DNA of 64,000 nucleotides, from positions 3,281,001 to 3,345,000 of the forward strand of contig NC_074711.1 in assembly GCF_947242115.1 (NCBI RefSeq), in the 5' to 3' direction. Shown in pieces: positions 11,341 to 22,766 of the stretch. The position numbers and the translations under genes are program-made. Source of the DNA: Biomphalaria glabrata. Taxonomy: Eukaryota; Mollusca; Gastropoda; Planorbidae. The stretch's first letter is position 1; the number at the start of each line of letters is the position of its first letter. The notes under the pieces were generated by a model, which was not told the origin of the DNA, did not search any database, and saw only the letters and a program-made list of their open reading frames with translations.

Positions 11341-13717
11341 TTCAGATCTGTTTCAGTTATTTGATAGCACTAGGTGAGCTTTTGGTGGTGATGATGTTTA
11401 TTCCTTCAAGGCAGCAAATGGAAATCTAAGACAAAATAAATGTCATTCAACTATTTTGTTACCAAGTTTACATCAACTCACTCTGTCTGGTAAAAAGTTT
11501 GTTCACATTCTTTTGTTTGATATTGATCATGGGGAAAGAAATAGTACTTGACAGATGGGGTGGTATACATTGAATTAATCCCCAGATAGGATTTCCAGCT
11601 TGTCAGATTCATACATTATCTGTTAACGGTTAGTTTTTGAACCTTTTTTTGGTTTATAGCATATGAATATTTAATGTTTATTCTTTTTTATGTACTGTAA
11701 GAAACTGGCCTATGATTTATTTTGTTATGATCATCACAAAATGTGTAGACACTGGTGGACAGAGCAATGAAGCTTTGTAGTTTACAAACACCTACCACGT
11801 ATTATCTTTTTTTTTTACAAAAACTAACAATACAGCATCAAGTATAATGTGAGTGTGCTTTATGTTTTTAAACACTTTTTTGTATACTTCTGTTACATTG
11901 GAAGATTTAGAAGATCCATCCACCTAGTCATTGTATAAATGTTTTCCTGTGGGTTTTTTTTTTTTTTTTTTTAGGGGGGGGGGGGGGGGGAAGGCGGGAG
12001 TTTACAAAATATTCCGAAACTGTAAGCCATGTCCTTTACTCTCTATAATGTGTTTTATTTTTACAACCACCAGACTGCATTATTTAAGAGTTTGTGATTT
12101 TTTTCTTTATGTTGTTTTTTTTTCAATAGTTTTTATACAAACAGTGTTATTTGAAAGTTTTCTTGTTGGCTCCATTATGTAGTATATGTTTTGTTTCCAA
12201 AAAAAGTTGACAGGTAACAAAATAATTCAAGGAAAGTTACTACATCTGCAAATATGGTCTCAAATGAATTATGTGCATCATTGGGAAAAATGTTTAAGTC
12301 TTAATGAGAACAACATAGATGATTAGTAAGAGTTTGAAAAATATTTGTAAAGTGAGACCTAGATTCATATTTTATTAGTGAGATTTATACATGTCAGACC
12401 CGGACTTATAATTTATTAATGAGATGTAAACAGGTAGTTTATAAGTTAGACCTCGACTTGAACTTAATTACTGAAATTTGAACAGGGAGTTTATGAGTCA
12501 CACCTGGACTTCTATTTTATTACCTATGTACAGGCTGTCTATACACCACTTGTCTTAGTGATTGCTTTTTAATTTCAAATACCAGTATTAATGTTCCTTA
12601 ATTCTGTTGTATTGATTACAACAGCTGTTGTAACTTAATCCCATGCCTTGAATTTCAGCAGTGGTATATAGCCTCATGGATATTAAAGATGGTTAAATAA
12701 TCTTCTCAGCCCATCAGTTGATCTTTTTTTTCTCTCTTAGATTTAGAGTTTCTTCTTAACTGCTTATCTCCCCTTCTCGCCCTACTGGGATCTTCATAGC
12801 TTTAACAACCCAGAAACAAACCTCATAAATACTTCACAAAGAATATTTATATTTAAAACTATAAATTCATTTGAATTTTTTTTTTCATAGTTTACCATCT
12901 GTGAGTCTATACTTTTTATAAACTAAGATCATTGAAGACAAAACATCAACATTGGAAGACAAAATAGATAAACATTGTGATATTTTGATAATACACAGCC
13001 ACAGTGAACAAAAAAAACTGATATACGTTTTATATATATATATGTTAACAATTGTAGGTTTTTATTACCAAAATTGAAAGAATAGCATTAATTGACTTTG
13101 CATATCAAATACAGAGGAATATCAAAATTGTTTTTGTTTTTAATTTATATATGTCATTGCCATTTTGTTTCACCACTAAAATAAATGTATTGAAACATTT
13201 TAGGAATTAAAAAAATGTCAAATTTGTTTTGAAACGGCACCACTGTAGCTGTACAGAAATGTTTTACCCTGAACTATATGAGCTTTAAGTGTACACATGT
13301 TTTTATTTGATCATGTGCCCCTACAATCAAAATACACTTCCTTATAGTCTTATTGTAACAGTGTTAATATTTGTTTCATTTATACAACCGGGACATCAAA
13401 AATTTTTGTGAAATTTTAATTTAAATATGGTGGACTTGTTTTGTTTATTTATCAAAGAAAATGTTTTGCTTTATTTGTGTATGTTTTTATTGTGCTATGT
13501 TTGCAGCATTGTTTACTTTATGCTGAGCTGATTCCTGTACAGTTGTACATAGATTATACTCCCCTTTTTGTTGTTTTGACACAGAATATTGTCACCAGAC
13601 CAGATGTAAATATAGGCCAAGTACAATTGAAATGACATTCATTTGTTTGTGATTAGTTTTTGAGTCTAGATTGTAAAACTATTTTGTTTCTTTTGCTGTC
13701 ATATTTAGGTTACATTG
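11340..13717. other. AT-rich gene-poor stretch
   Basis: Contains a poly(T)/poly(G) run at 11955-11990 and scattered poly(A/T). Short frames here lack protein-like composition or splice context. Possibly part of a long C1GALT1 3'UTR, not provable here. Confidence 0.5.
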
Positions 13718-14035
13718 ACCTATATCAGTGCTATTCAAACTGGTACTTGTACCACTGGTGGTACCTCAAACCATGCAAACTGGTAACTGTGGTACCACTG
13801 GTGGTACTTCATGCCATGTAAGTGGTAACTGGTAATCATACCACTGGTGGTACTCCAAGCCATGCTTAGTGGTAGTCATGTGGTCTTTTATGTTCCACAA
13901 ATCGATGTCTCAATCTTTCCGTTTTTCCTACTTCTATGTCTTTCCATCTAAGTTTATCTCAAGACCCTTTCGTCAATGAAGTAAAAACATGTTTCACACT
14001 TAACACAGTAGTAAGAGGGAATAATCGTAACACAT

Positions 14036-14203
14036 GGATGGCTGCCTGGTCATGTGGTTTGCGCTCTGGACTGTAATTTGGATTTATCAATGGTCCTGGA
14101 TTCAAACCCTGCCCGCTCCCATCTCCCGTCGTCCTGCGGGAGGTTTGGACTAGGAAGTAAACTCTGAAGGAACATCCGAAACATGTAAAACATTTTACAA
14201 ACA
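14036..14203 (+). mobile_element. tRNA-headed SINE, family A (nested)
   Basis: Head gctgcctggtcatgtggttt, B box-like ggattcaaaccctgcc and tail aaacatgtaaaacatttt as in the 1561 and 28161 copies. Nested in the hAT-like element. Confidence 0.8.
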
Positions 14204-14349
14204 TTTTAACAAGGGAAAATGTATTAACAATTTTTTTGTGCATGAATAAAGTTAACCTGTTTAAAATTATTCTCGTGAGTGAGAATCTAACATCAGATAA
14301 TCAGGCATGACACTTTTAAATCATTATATATTTATACACCTAGGTAGTA

Positions 14350-14572
14350 AAAGCAAAGTAAAGTTCCCCTTTCAGACCTTGTGGTTTATAGGGCAGATGA
14401 TGTAAAGATCATCTGTTCCTGCGACCCACAGTTAATGAGGGTGTCATGTGGCCAGCACAATGACGAATCACCTTTACTTTTCCCCAACTAATGTCAGGTT
14501 AGAGCTGGGTGGACTCAGAGGTGCCCAAAGATCCCAAAATTAAAAATCCCAGTCTTCATTTAGGTACTTCTT
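14350..14572 (-). mobile_element. SINE family B, truncated, nested
   Basis: Contains the family B body in antisense: ttcagaccttgtggtttata, cagatgatgtaaagatcatc, gtcatgtggccagcacaatg, cctttacttttccccaacta. The tRNA-like head is missing. Confidence 0.8.
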
Positions 14573-14699
14573 TATTATAGTGATTATAATAGCTTTTTTT
14601 TCACAAGAATTAAGATGAAAATAGACGAGTCATTGACAGTGGTATTTCAGTTTACTGATCCTCACCAAAAGGTACTTGTTTGAAAAGCACTGACCTTTA

Positions 14700-15790
14700 T
14701 TTATGTTAATAAAATGATGAGTAATCTATGTAAAGTACTTTGAAGAAAAAAAAATTATATTAGAAATAAGTGAATGCTGCATCAGACATCAAGTGAATAA
14801 ATAAGAAGGCCACATTTTAAAGCAGCCTGTAGCTTCTTGTTTGGTGTTACAAGTATACATGTTTAAAACACTAAGACCTTCGGTTTAACTATTCTTAATC
14901 TTATCAATAGTCCAGTCAGCATGTCAACAATGGACTCTATTTACAGGCCACTGTGGTCAGTGCACACACAAAAACACACTTGTCACTATACAGTCAGTAC
15001 ACACACACAGCACATTGTCATGATGTGTCTAAAACAAAACAAAAGCTATTCTTGTGTCTAACACATAACGACCTGCTTTCTTTGTAACAGATATTGTAAA
15101 CATAATTTCGTTTGTTTTATTCAGACAGACATTTCTAATGTTCTTGCATCTCATGTCAGTGCCTGCTCAATTGAACTTGTCATGTCAGTGCCTGCTCAAT
15201 TGAACTTGTTCCACTTGTGATAGCCTTTACCCCCCTGCTTGATATTGTACGCCAGGAACAACAAGCTGGCTTCACAACAGAAGCTTTCAATTCCCTGTGA
15301 TGTATAAGAAATATTTTAAAATGGTTACACACAATTTTTTTTATGCATGTTCTTATCATGACTATTGTCTTTGTAAATTTGCAGTTGTCACCTTCAAAAA
15401 AAGATTATTGTTTGTAATAGTCTCTACTTGAGCCCTGCATGACATACCCTATGACAAATATATTGTAAACCTAGATCTATAGATAATCCAATAAAATGAA
15501 ACTAACATCTCCGATTCGTTTGTTCTATCTTTGTTGGTTATCAGTTCTATACAACTTCAATGAAGATCATTTGTATTAAACATTACTGGGTATCTTGACA
15601 TTACAAAAGTTTTTTTATAAATTGCCAAGCCTAATATTTTTAGAATATTCAAATTGTCTTACACCCAATATGTTGATCACATTGCCTTAACAAGCATCAG
15701 TAAAACTGAGGATCCTAGCAACTGTACAAGGATTTCACAGAAGGAGGTATTACATTTTAGACTATCACAAAAGAAGAGGTTAGACCCCAC
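14700..15790. other. Gene-free stretch
   Basis: Only a 31-bp direct duplication (tcatgtcagtgcctgctcaa..., about 15149-15210) and CA-rich tracts at 14960-15010. Confidence 0.55.
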
Positions 15791-15799
15791 GATGACCTG

Positions 15800-16055
15800 C
15801 TAACTATTGTAAAAAAAAACAACTAAAACTCTATGGCCATATTACAAGGTCTCCGAGGCTCGCAAAGAACCTTCCTTCAGGGAACAGTACTAGGAAAAAG
15901 AAGAACAGGCAGGCATAGAAAGCGATGGGAAGACAACTAAAAAGAATGGACTAGCCTGCCATTGAAAAGGGTTGTATCCAAGGCCAAAGACAGGAATGGA
16001 GAAAGGCGGTCGAAAAATCTTGTGTGGTGCCCAACTGTCCAACAGACTATAAGTT
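15800..16055 (+). mobile_element. LINE ORF2 C-terminal fragment
   Basis: Plus-strand translation contains YGHITRSPRLAK, RQ-KAMGRQLKRMD and RQEWRKAVEKS, the usual end of a LINE ORF2 (GRQRKRWEDNIKEWT-like). Stops are present; decayed. Confidence 0.65.
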
Positions 16056-16261
16056 TTAATGAAGATAATAACTTAATAAGCTATAGAGTTGTTTAGAATA
16101 ATAACCTTACAATTCATAGAGATAAAGAGAACAACAAATTCATTAAAAGTAACAAGCCATAAAGCAGATGAGTTCGTATTTTAAAATATGTCATAGATCC
16201 ACTACTAGTACTGTATAAGCCTAATGAAAAAAAAACAACTTGGGGTTATAGAATGGTTGCA

Positions 16262-16450
16262 TGTATATCAACATCTGGAAGACACCAAATAGATATTAAA
16301 TAGAGCATGGAATGGGTTGCTTGAATCAGTCAGAAAAAAACAACTTAGCAGATTTTAACATGCATGACTAGATTGACACATGGAAAAGCGAGGGACGTTA
16401 TTGTCATCTCTTTTGGAGTAACGTCTGTAATTTATAAGAAAGGAAGAAAA
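16262..16450 (+). mobile_element. Diverged LINE 3' end (49-kb family)
   Basis: agagcatggaatgggttgct, then catgcatgacta and gtaacgtctgtaatttataa, in the same order as the 56.8-kb copy. It lies directly left of the 30-bp array. Confidence 0.65.
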
Positions 16451-16464
16451 TTGGTAGATTGCTT

Positions 16465-17425
16465 GCATTACCAGTTGGCGGAATGTTTGCATGTAAATCA
16501 TCAGCTGATCGAATGTTTGCATGTAAATCATCAGCTGGTGGAATGTTTGCATATAAATCATCAGCTGATCGAAGTTTTTATGTAAATAATCAGCTGATCG
16601 AAGTTTTTATGTAAATAATCAGCTGATCGAATGTTTGCATGTAAATCATCAGCTGATTGAATGTTTGCATGTAAATCATCAGCTGATCAAATGTTTGCAT
16701 GTAAATCATCAGCTGGTGGAATGTTTGCATATAAATCATCAGCTGATCGAATGTTTGCATGTAAATCATCAGCTGGTGGAATGTTTGCATATAAATCATC
16801 AGCTGATCGAAGTTTTTATGTAAATAATCAGTTGATCGAAGTTTTTATGTAAATAATCAGCTGATCGAATGTTTGCATGTAAATCATCAGCTGATCGAAT
16901 GTTTGCATGTAAATCACCAGCTGGTGGAATGTTTGCATATAAATCATCAGCTGATCGAAGTTTTTATGTAAATAATCAGTTGATCGAAGTTTTTATGTAA
17001 ATAATCAGCTGATCGAATGTTTGCATGTAAATCATCAACTGATCGAATGTTTGTATGTAAATAATCAGCTGATTGAATGTTTGCATGTAAATCATCAGCT
17101 GATCAAATGTTTGTATGTAAATAATCAGCTGATCGAATGTATGTATGTAAATAATCAGCTGATTGAATGTTTGCATGTAAATCATCAGCTGATTGAATGT
17201 TTGCATGTAAATCATCAGCTGATCGAATTTTTGCATGTAAATCATCAGCTGATCGAATGTTTGCATGTAAATCACCAGCTGGTGGAATGTTTGCATATAA
17301 ATCATCAGCTGATCGAAGTTTTTATGTAAATAATCAGCTGATCGAAGTTTTGTATGTAAATCATCAGCTGATTTAATGTTTGCTTTGTAAATCACCAGCT
17401 GGTATGTTTGTATTTATATCAGCTG
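16465..17425. repeat. 30-bp tandem array with higher-order structure
   Basis: About 31 head-to-tail units of 29-30 bp with core tgtttgcatgtaaatcatca plus gctgatcgaa. Unit types differ in fixed ways: ...gctgatcg, ...gctggtgg, a gcatataaat form, and a 29-bp agtttttatgtaaataatca form. Runs of types recur in the same order (near 16500, 16690-16860 and 17250-17340). Each typical unit holds ATCAGCTGAT, a 10-bp perfect palindrome. Because 30 is a multiple of three, frames stay open on both strands; these are not genes. There are no spacers, so it is not a CRISPR array. Confidence 0.95.
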
Positions 17426-18059
17426 GATGGAGCACAAGTAACACTTAAATGACTTTTAAATTTTCTTAATAGCTCATTTAGCAAAATAAAATGAAGGAGA
17501 TGTATCTATATTGGTTTGAAAATGTTTCATTATCGTAAAATTAATTTTGGCTACACATATTTTATGAATGACAGTGTTTCGAAAAAAAAAAACGTGACAC
17601 CCCGCTTACATCACTCGACCTACAACAGTACACTAAAACATTTATTTGCAAACATGAGTAAGTTTTAATGAATCAATGGACCTTAATAAAACATTTGCGC
17701 GTAGTCTTATTGTAGGCTATATAACCCATGTCAAGTAAAAGCAACCTACACGGCTCTCCGCAATTAAAGTGTAAACAATGTCATGTGTAAATCACACAAA
17801 ACACAATAACCATAAATAACAGACCTGGGCAAATTTTATTTCATTTTTTCTTCTTCCCTAATAAATCAATCTACATAAGCGTTAGTAAGAGTGGCAGCTT
17901 TTTTTTTAAACAGAACCAAAATTAGGCTACAATAATAATTATAACTTTTACATAGCGCTACTTTTATGTTTATAACATGCTCAAAGCGCTATGGTCCAAT
18001 CTCATTAGATCCGGAAAAAGTGCAACCTTTTACTTTGTTTACAAAGTCTACGCTTTACT
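17426..18059. other. Gene-free stretch with a SINE tail piece
   Basis: At 17930-18010 the string acatagcgctacttttatg...gctcaaagcgctatgg matches the 3' part of family C SINEs (minus orientation). The rest is unassigned. Confidence 0.5.
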
Positions 18060-18613
18060 CTGTAACCTATATATCATCGTTAGATGTAGCTAAAAAGTTT
18101 TGCTTAAATTAAAGCCGTAATGAAAACTGAGCAAAAAATAAATAGGGCTTCAATGTTCCTAGATAGAATGCAGTAACTGCTATGTTAAATGTCTGAACGA
18201 AATCAATTGAGAAGTTACACCGTAAAGACTTTCTTCCAAGCCAACAGTAGGCGAATTTTTTTTCTAGCCTTTAGGGGAAAATATTTTCTATTCAATTACC
18301 TTGTACAGCGATACTTAGAACTAACAGAAAATACACTGTAACCTATATATTTAGCATCGTTAGATGTAGCTAAAAAGTTTTGCTTAAATTAAAGCCATAA
18401 TGAACATTGAGCAAAAAAAAAAGGTCTTGAATGTTCCTGGATAGCATGCAGTAACTGCTATGTTAAATGTCTGAAAGAAATCAATTGAGAAGTTACACTG
18501 TAAAGACTTTCTTCCAAGCCAACAATAGGCCAATTTTTTTTTCTAGCCTATAGGGGAAAATATTTTCTATTCAATTACCTTGTACAGCGATACTTAGAAC
18601 TAACAGAAAATAC
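18060..18613. repeat. Tandem duplication, 276-bp unit, two copies
   Basis: 18060-18335 and 18336-18613 align end to end, starting ctgtaacctatata and ending aactaacagaaaatac. Differences are scattered substitutions and small indels. No reading frame is shared. Confidence 0.92.
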
Positions 18614-20126
18614 AAACTTTTTTTTTCGGAATTGAAGTGGTGTCTCCATCGCTCATTTCGACACTACAAAAATGTATCCAAAATGAGTTCGTGTCAATAT
18701 TAACTTTCCTTTTACAAATCATTCAACCGAGCGAGGCTAGGTCAACAGGTACTTAAAGATGAGATAATTTTATTGATCCAATCAAATGGAAATTCAGTTT
18801 GACTACAAGTGACAACCTCAGCGTAACTACTTTAAATCAAGTGTATATAAATAAAAGTTGTTTTTTTTTTACGTGGGCATAGAGAGCATTGATCTTAGCG
18901 AACTGGGTTTCCCCCCCCCCCCTCGTGTTTTGCTAGTTAATTTTCCCTGCTTAGTTTGCATTTTAACAAGAGTGTCAGAAGATCCAAGTTTTAAATTCTA
19001 TCCATAGACATATATATATCTATGTCTATATAGAGAGAGAGAGAGACTGGCCGATAAAAGAGTTTTATGAAACGAAAATTTGTGACTTGCAATTTTGTGT
19101 ACTTTATTATACAGCAGTGTAATTTTGTTTAATCTCTAAGACTGAAGATCATGCAACTTTTCAGAATTTGGAAATCCGACAACAATAGATATACATGTTT
19201 TCAAGTTACATGAAGTTATTTCCTTTTTCCAGTCTATATTTATTTATGTCTATGATTCTATCTAACTAAGTAACTTTGCAAGAAAATCAAACCGTTAAGT
19301 AAATACTCTCAAACACCAAGAATACAACACAGAAAACAACACAGAAGACAGTATTTGTTACATTTAATAAAAATAGGAAAAATACAAGAAAAAAAAAAAC
19401 GTTTAATAAAACTTTTATTTCTGAAAGGTCACTTGGTCAACAAGTCAAAGGCCATAAGGTCAACTTCAAAACACAAAATGTGGTGACAAAAGAAAGAAAA
19501 CGATGAGACCTTAGAAACTGTGCATGCAACAAGCAAGGAAGGTGGGGCTGGGGTGGTGGGAATAATAGAATTAATATTTGAAGTTGATTAGAATTTAAAA
19601 AATATATATATATATAGTTAAAGGTTATTGTGACCTTTAAAACAATTTTAAAAAGACAGAAGTTGATTTTTTTTTAATGTTTATAAGTTTTTAATACATA
19701 TAGTGTATAGTTTTATATAAATAAATATTAATAGTCGAATCAAAAGAGTGGAAGCTGTTTCTTTTTTTACTTCACTGGCCAGATGAAAGTGTGTGGCCAG
19801 CACAATGACCAGGTGTTCTTAAGATGTGTACTTTACAAAAGTTGCCTAGAGGGATAACAAACACAAGGGGAAAAAAAAGATACAGCAAAACGTTTCAACA
19901 CTGGCATCTCAAATCAATGTTTTAAAAGACTAACGTCTCACTGTTAATTTACTTTCCCTAAAGACATACAACCACAAAAAAGCTTTCATTACATTCACAT
20001 AGGCAAATGTTTGGTAAATGTGACCAAAAATAATGACATTTCAATTTTTTTGCTTTACTTTGTTTCTTTGAGTGACTAAGCTTTTATATTAGAAACAAAA
20101 AGGAAATAAAAATATCTCATTGTGAT
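18614..20126. other. Gene-free AT-rich stretch
   Basis: Poly(A) and poly(C) runs and a short GA run (19033-19046). No gene seen. It could be distal 3' flank of MFSD10, but nothing proves this. Confidence 0.5.
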
Positions 20127-20395
20127 AGTTACAATAATTTTTGTGTAGTCAAAATGGAAAGTAAATTAATTTTTGTGTAGTCAAAATGGAAAATAAATTA
20201 ATTTTTGTGTAGTCAAAATGGAAAAAAAATTTTTTCGTGTAGTCAAAATGGAAAATAAATTAATTTTTGTGTAGTCAAAATGGAAAATAGATTAATTTTT
20301 GTGTATTCAAAATGGAAAATAAATAAATTTTTTTGTGTAGTCAAAATGGAAAATAAATTAATTTTTGTGTTGTCAAATGGCAAATAAATAGCTAA
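20127..20395. repeat. Tandem array, about 32-34-bp unit, 8 copies
   Basis: Unit gtgtagtcaaaatggaaaat followed by aaattaattttt, with copies near 20141, 20175, 20208, 20240, 20271, 20302, 20336 and 20368. Confidence 0.92.
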
Positions 20396-20756
20396 CACTA
20401 CCCGTCACAAGGAGGAATAAAATAGTTCTCAAGAATCTGAAAGATCCGAGTAGGCTGAAAGATCCAGGTTTTGGAATCAAACACTAATCAACATGACAAT
20501 CTGACATTCTAAGTTTACTAATGCCATATTAAACAAGGGGACACAACTGTACACGTACATAGTTTATATATTTGGCTGTGTTTAGACCAAGAGAAGTGTT
20601 TATAAAGAATAAATTTCAAACTAAAAAACTACTCCTTCCATTTTCTAGTCAAAAGATAAAATGAGATCATTAAAGTTAAAACATACAACAACAAAAAAAA
20701 TTCTTTACACTAAACTCGTTCATTTTAATGATCTTTTCTTTTTTGGTTTTGGATAC

Positions 20757-20915
20757 TCTTTCAGAATTGGAGATGATTCCATCCTAACCTAAGCTTCCCA
20801 CAGGGCGAGGGAAGGGGAATGTAGGCATGCTGGGATTGAACCCGGGACACCAAGAGGACAGATAAAGCATATCTTCTTTTCTGAAGTAACGTCTGTATTA
20901 TATAAGATAAGATAG
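20757..20915. mobile_element. Diverged SINE-like head and LINE tail fragment
   Basis: ggattgaacccgggac (20830-20850) resembles an antisense SINE B box. It is followed by ttctgaagtaacgtctgtat and tataagataagat, the tail of the 49-kb LINE family (about 20874-20915). Confidence 0.5.
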
Positions 20916-22396
20916 CACATGATCAGGCAGAGTATGTCATATAACGCAAATGCACTTTGCTATACACTAAGATGTTGGCAGGTTGGGTTTAAGCCCAGAA
21001 TATAAAGACAACAGACACAGCACACAGTCAAGCAGAGTCTGTTATATAACACAACTGTGCTTTGCTATACACTAAGATGGTATTCCTAAATTGTAAAGCA
21101 AAAAAAAAAACGTGTATTTGGTATTTTTCATTTTTACGAAAAATTAAATTAATAGAACTGGCTTAACTAATTATGTCATTCATAAACCAAACTAAACATA
21201 TGAATAAAATCAATTTTAAGCCAAAAAATAGATCAAATAACAAAAAAAGACAACATAATTAACATATTAACTAAAGAACAGGTCTACTTTGATCAAATAA
21301 ATGCTAAAAATGAATGAAAACTAAATAAAGAGCTATAAATCAACAACAACAACAAATCATAACAACATATTGACCTGTGGGTCAAGGGAATGCACAACCA
21401 GTGTGTTCACATTATGCTCTTCAACTATGATAAGAAATAAATATTTGAGTTTATATAAAATGTCAGAATATTTGTGTCATTAGTTTGAGACTTTAGATAA
21501 GGTTAGTTGAACTTGATGTCAACAACACATCAACTATACAGACTGGTAATATAAAAATACTTGTCAATTTAAACATAGAAAATTGTTGCTAAAAATTGCT
21601 TATCACTATTATTAAAATCTATAGAACAATGCACTACAAAAGAATTAAGGGAAAAAAAAACAACACTTTTTTATTTCTAATGTTTTACCATCAAAATAAA
21701 ATAATGAGCAATATACTTGCTGCTCTTTGTTAACTAATATTTGTAACTTTACGACTTTTGAAATGTAAAAAAATTAAATGTTTATATTGGACAAGACTCC
21801 CAGATAGCTGTGAGAGACCTAGATATAAGCAAGAGTAACCTGAAGTACAAGGTTCTGAATGGGAAAACAGGTGCTTCCCCAAATGTAAAAGCCATCTAAG
21901 ATTTAAAAAAAAAAATTAATGCTTTGAATCACAATGTGTACAAGATTAGAGCACAGAAGTAATAAAGTTGTTTTACAAAAATATTTCAACAAGAATTTGT
22001 TTTTTTTAAAACACTCGATATGTTTTGTTATTAATAAAACATAAGCATAACAATACAAAATCCACAAACTTTGATTTACAGCTTTCATTTCACAAAAGAA
22101 TGGAAACCAAACAAATAGATGTTTCCACAAAATACAAGCTAAGTAAAAAAGAAAACAAGAATATTCGTTGGCACTATAAGGATAACTATACATGAAATGA
22201 CAAGAAAAGACTACACGAGTTCAACTTTCATCAATGGAAAGGATGAAAAGAAATTTGTACAAAATAAATATAGATATTACTGACATGGGTACAATTAAAC
22301 TTGTATAAGTCAAAGAGTGTATGCGTGTAGCTAAATCTGCCAGAGCAATGAAGAGTTTAATGTCTTTTAAGAAATTTCAAATTGTCACAAGTTCAT
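20916..22396. other. Gene-free stretch
   Basis: Includes a diverged direct repeat of about 65 bp (20918-20985 and 21020-21085, sharing ctttgctatacactaagatg). Otherwise AT-rich. Confidence 0.5.
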
Positions 22397-22477
22397 TTAA
22401 CTCTTTCTCTCCGTAATTATTTACCACATTCTGATGGAGTCAACGTTTGTATCGTCGGTTAGGAGAGAAAGAGTTAA
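22397..22477. mobile_element. 81-bp MITE with TTAA ends (piggyBac-like)
   Basis: Starts TTAACTCTTTCTCTCC and ends GGAGAGAAAGAGTTAA, a near-perfect inverted repeat bounded by TTAA. A second copy of the same length is at 53428-53508. TTAA duplication with CTCTTT-type ends suggests a piggyBac-mobilised miniature element. Confidence 0.8.
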
Positions 22478-22583
22478 GAAATGAATAAATAACTTGAGTT
22501 ACAAAACTCATGAAGCAATACGAGAAGAAACCAATGTCCACTTCATTTATTCTTGATGTTTGTAATTACTCTCATGTCAATGT

Positions 22584-22766
22584 GCTGAGTCACCTAACTT
22601 GTCATTCAAAAAGACAACTCTATCACAAAGCATCAATTTGTAATGCTGAGTCACCTAACTTGTCATTCAAAAAGAAAACTCTGTCACAAAGCATCAATTT
22701 GTAATGCTGAGTCACCTAACTTGTCATTCAAAAAGACAACTCTATCACAAAGCATCCATTTGTAAC
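22584..22766. repeat. Tandem repeat, 61-bp unit, 3 copies
   Basis: Copies begin gctgagtcacctaacttgtc at 22584, 22645 and 22706 and are nearly identical. Confidence 0.95.

Larger units (their letters stand above)
13726..14692. mobile_element. Non-autonomous hAT-like element with nested SINEs
   Basis: Left end CAGTGCTATTCAAACTGGTA and right end, reversed, CAGTGCTTTTCAAACAAGTA form imperfect terminal inverted repeats. Flanks acctatat (13718-13725) and acctttat (14693-14700) agree at 7 of 8 bases, as expected of a hAT target duplication. Just inside the left end, gtaccactggtggtac-type palindromic units repeat about three times (13750-13865), like hAT subterminal sites. A family A SINE (14036) and a family B SINE (14350) have inserted inside. 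No transposase is seen. Confidence 0.75.

Noticed and set aside
16355-17395. Several open frames on both strands with MIYMQTFDQL or HVNHQLIECL repeats
   Set aside because: They are by-products of a 30-bp unit whose length is a multiple of three; both strands are open, units vary in length and there is no start or splice context.
16465-17425. CRISPR-like direct repeats
   Set aside because: Units are contiguous without spacers and the genome is eukaryotic.
21903-22193. 96-codon minus-strand frame that looks membrane-like
   Set aside because: Hydrophobic composition arises from AT-rich DNA; no homologous motif and no splice sites fitting a gene.
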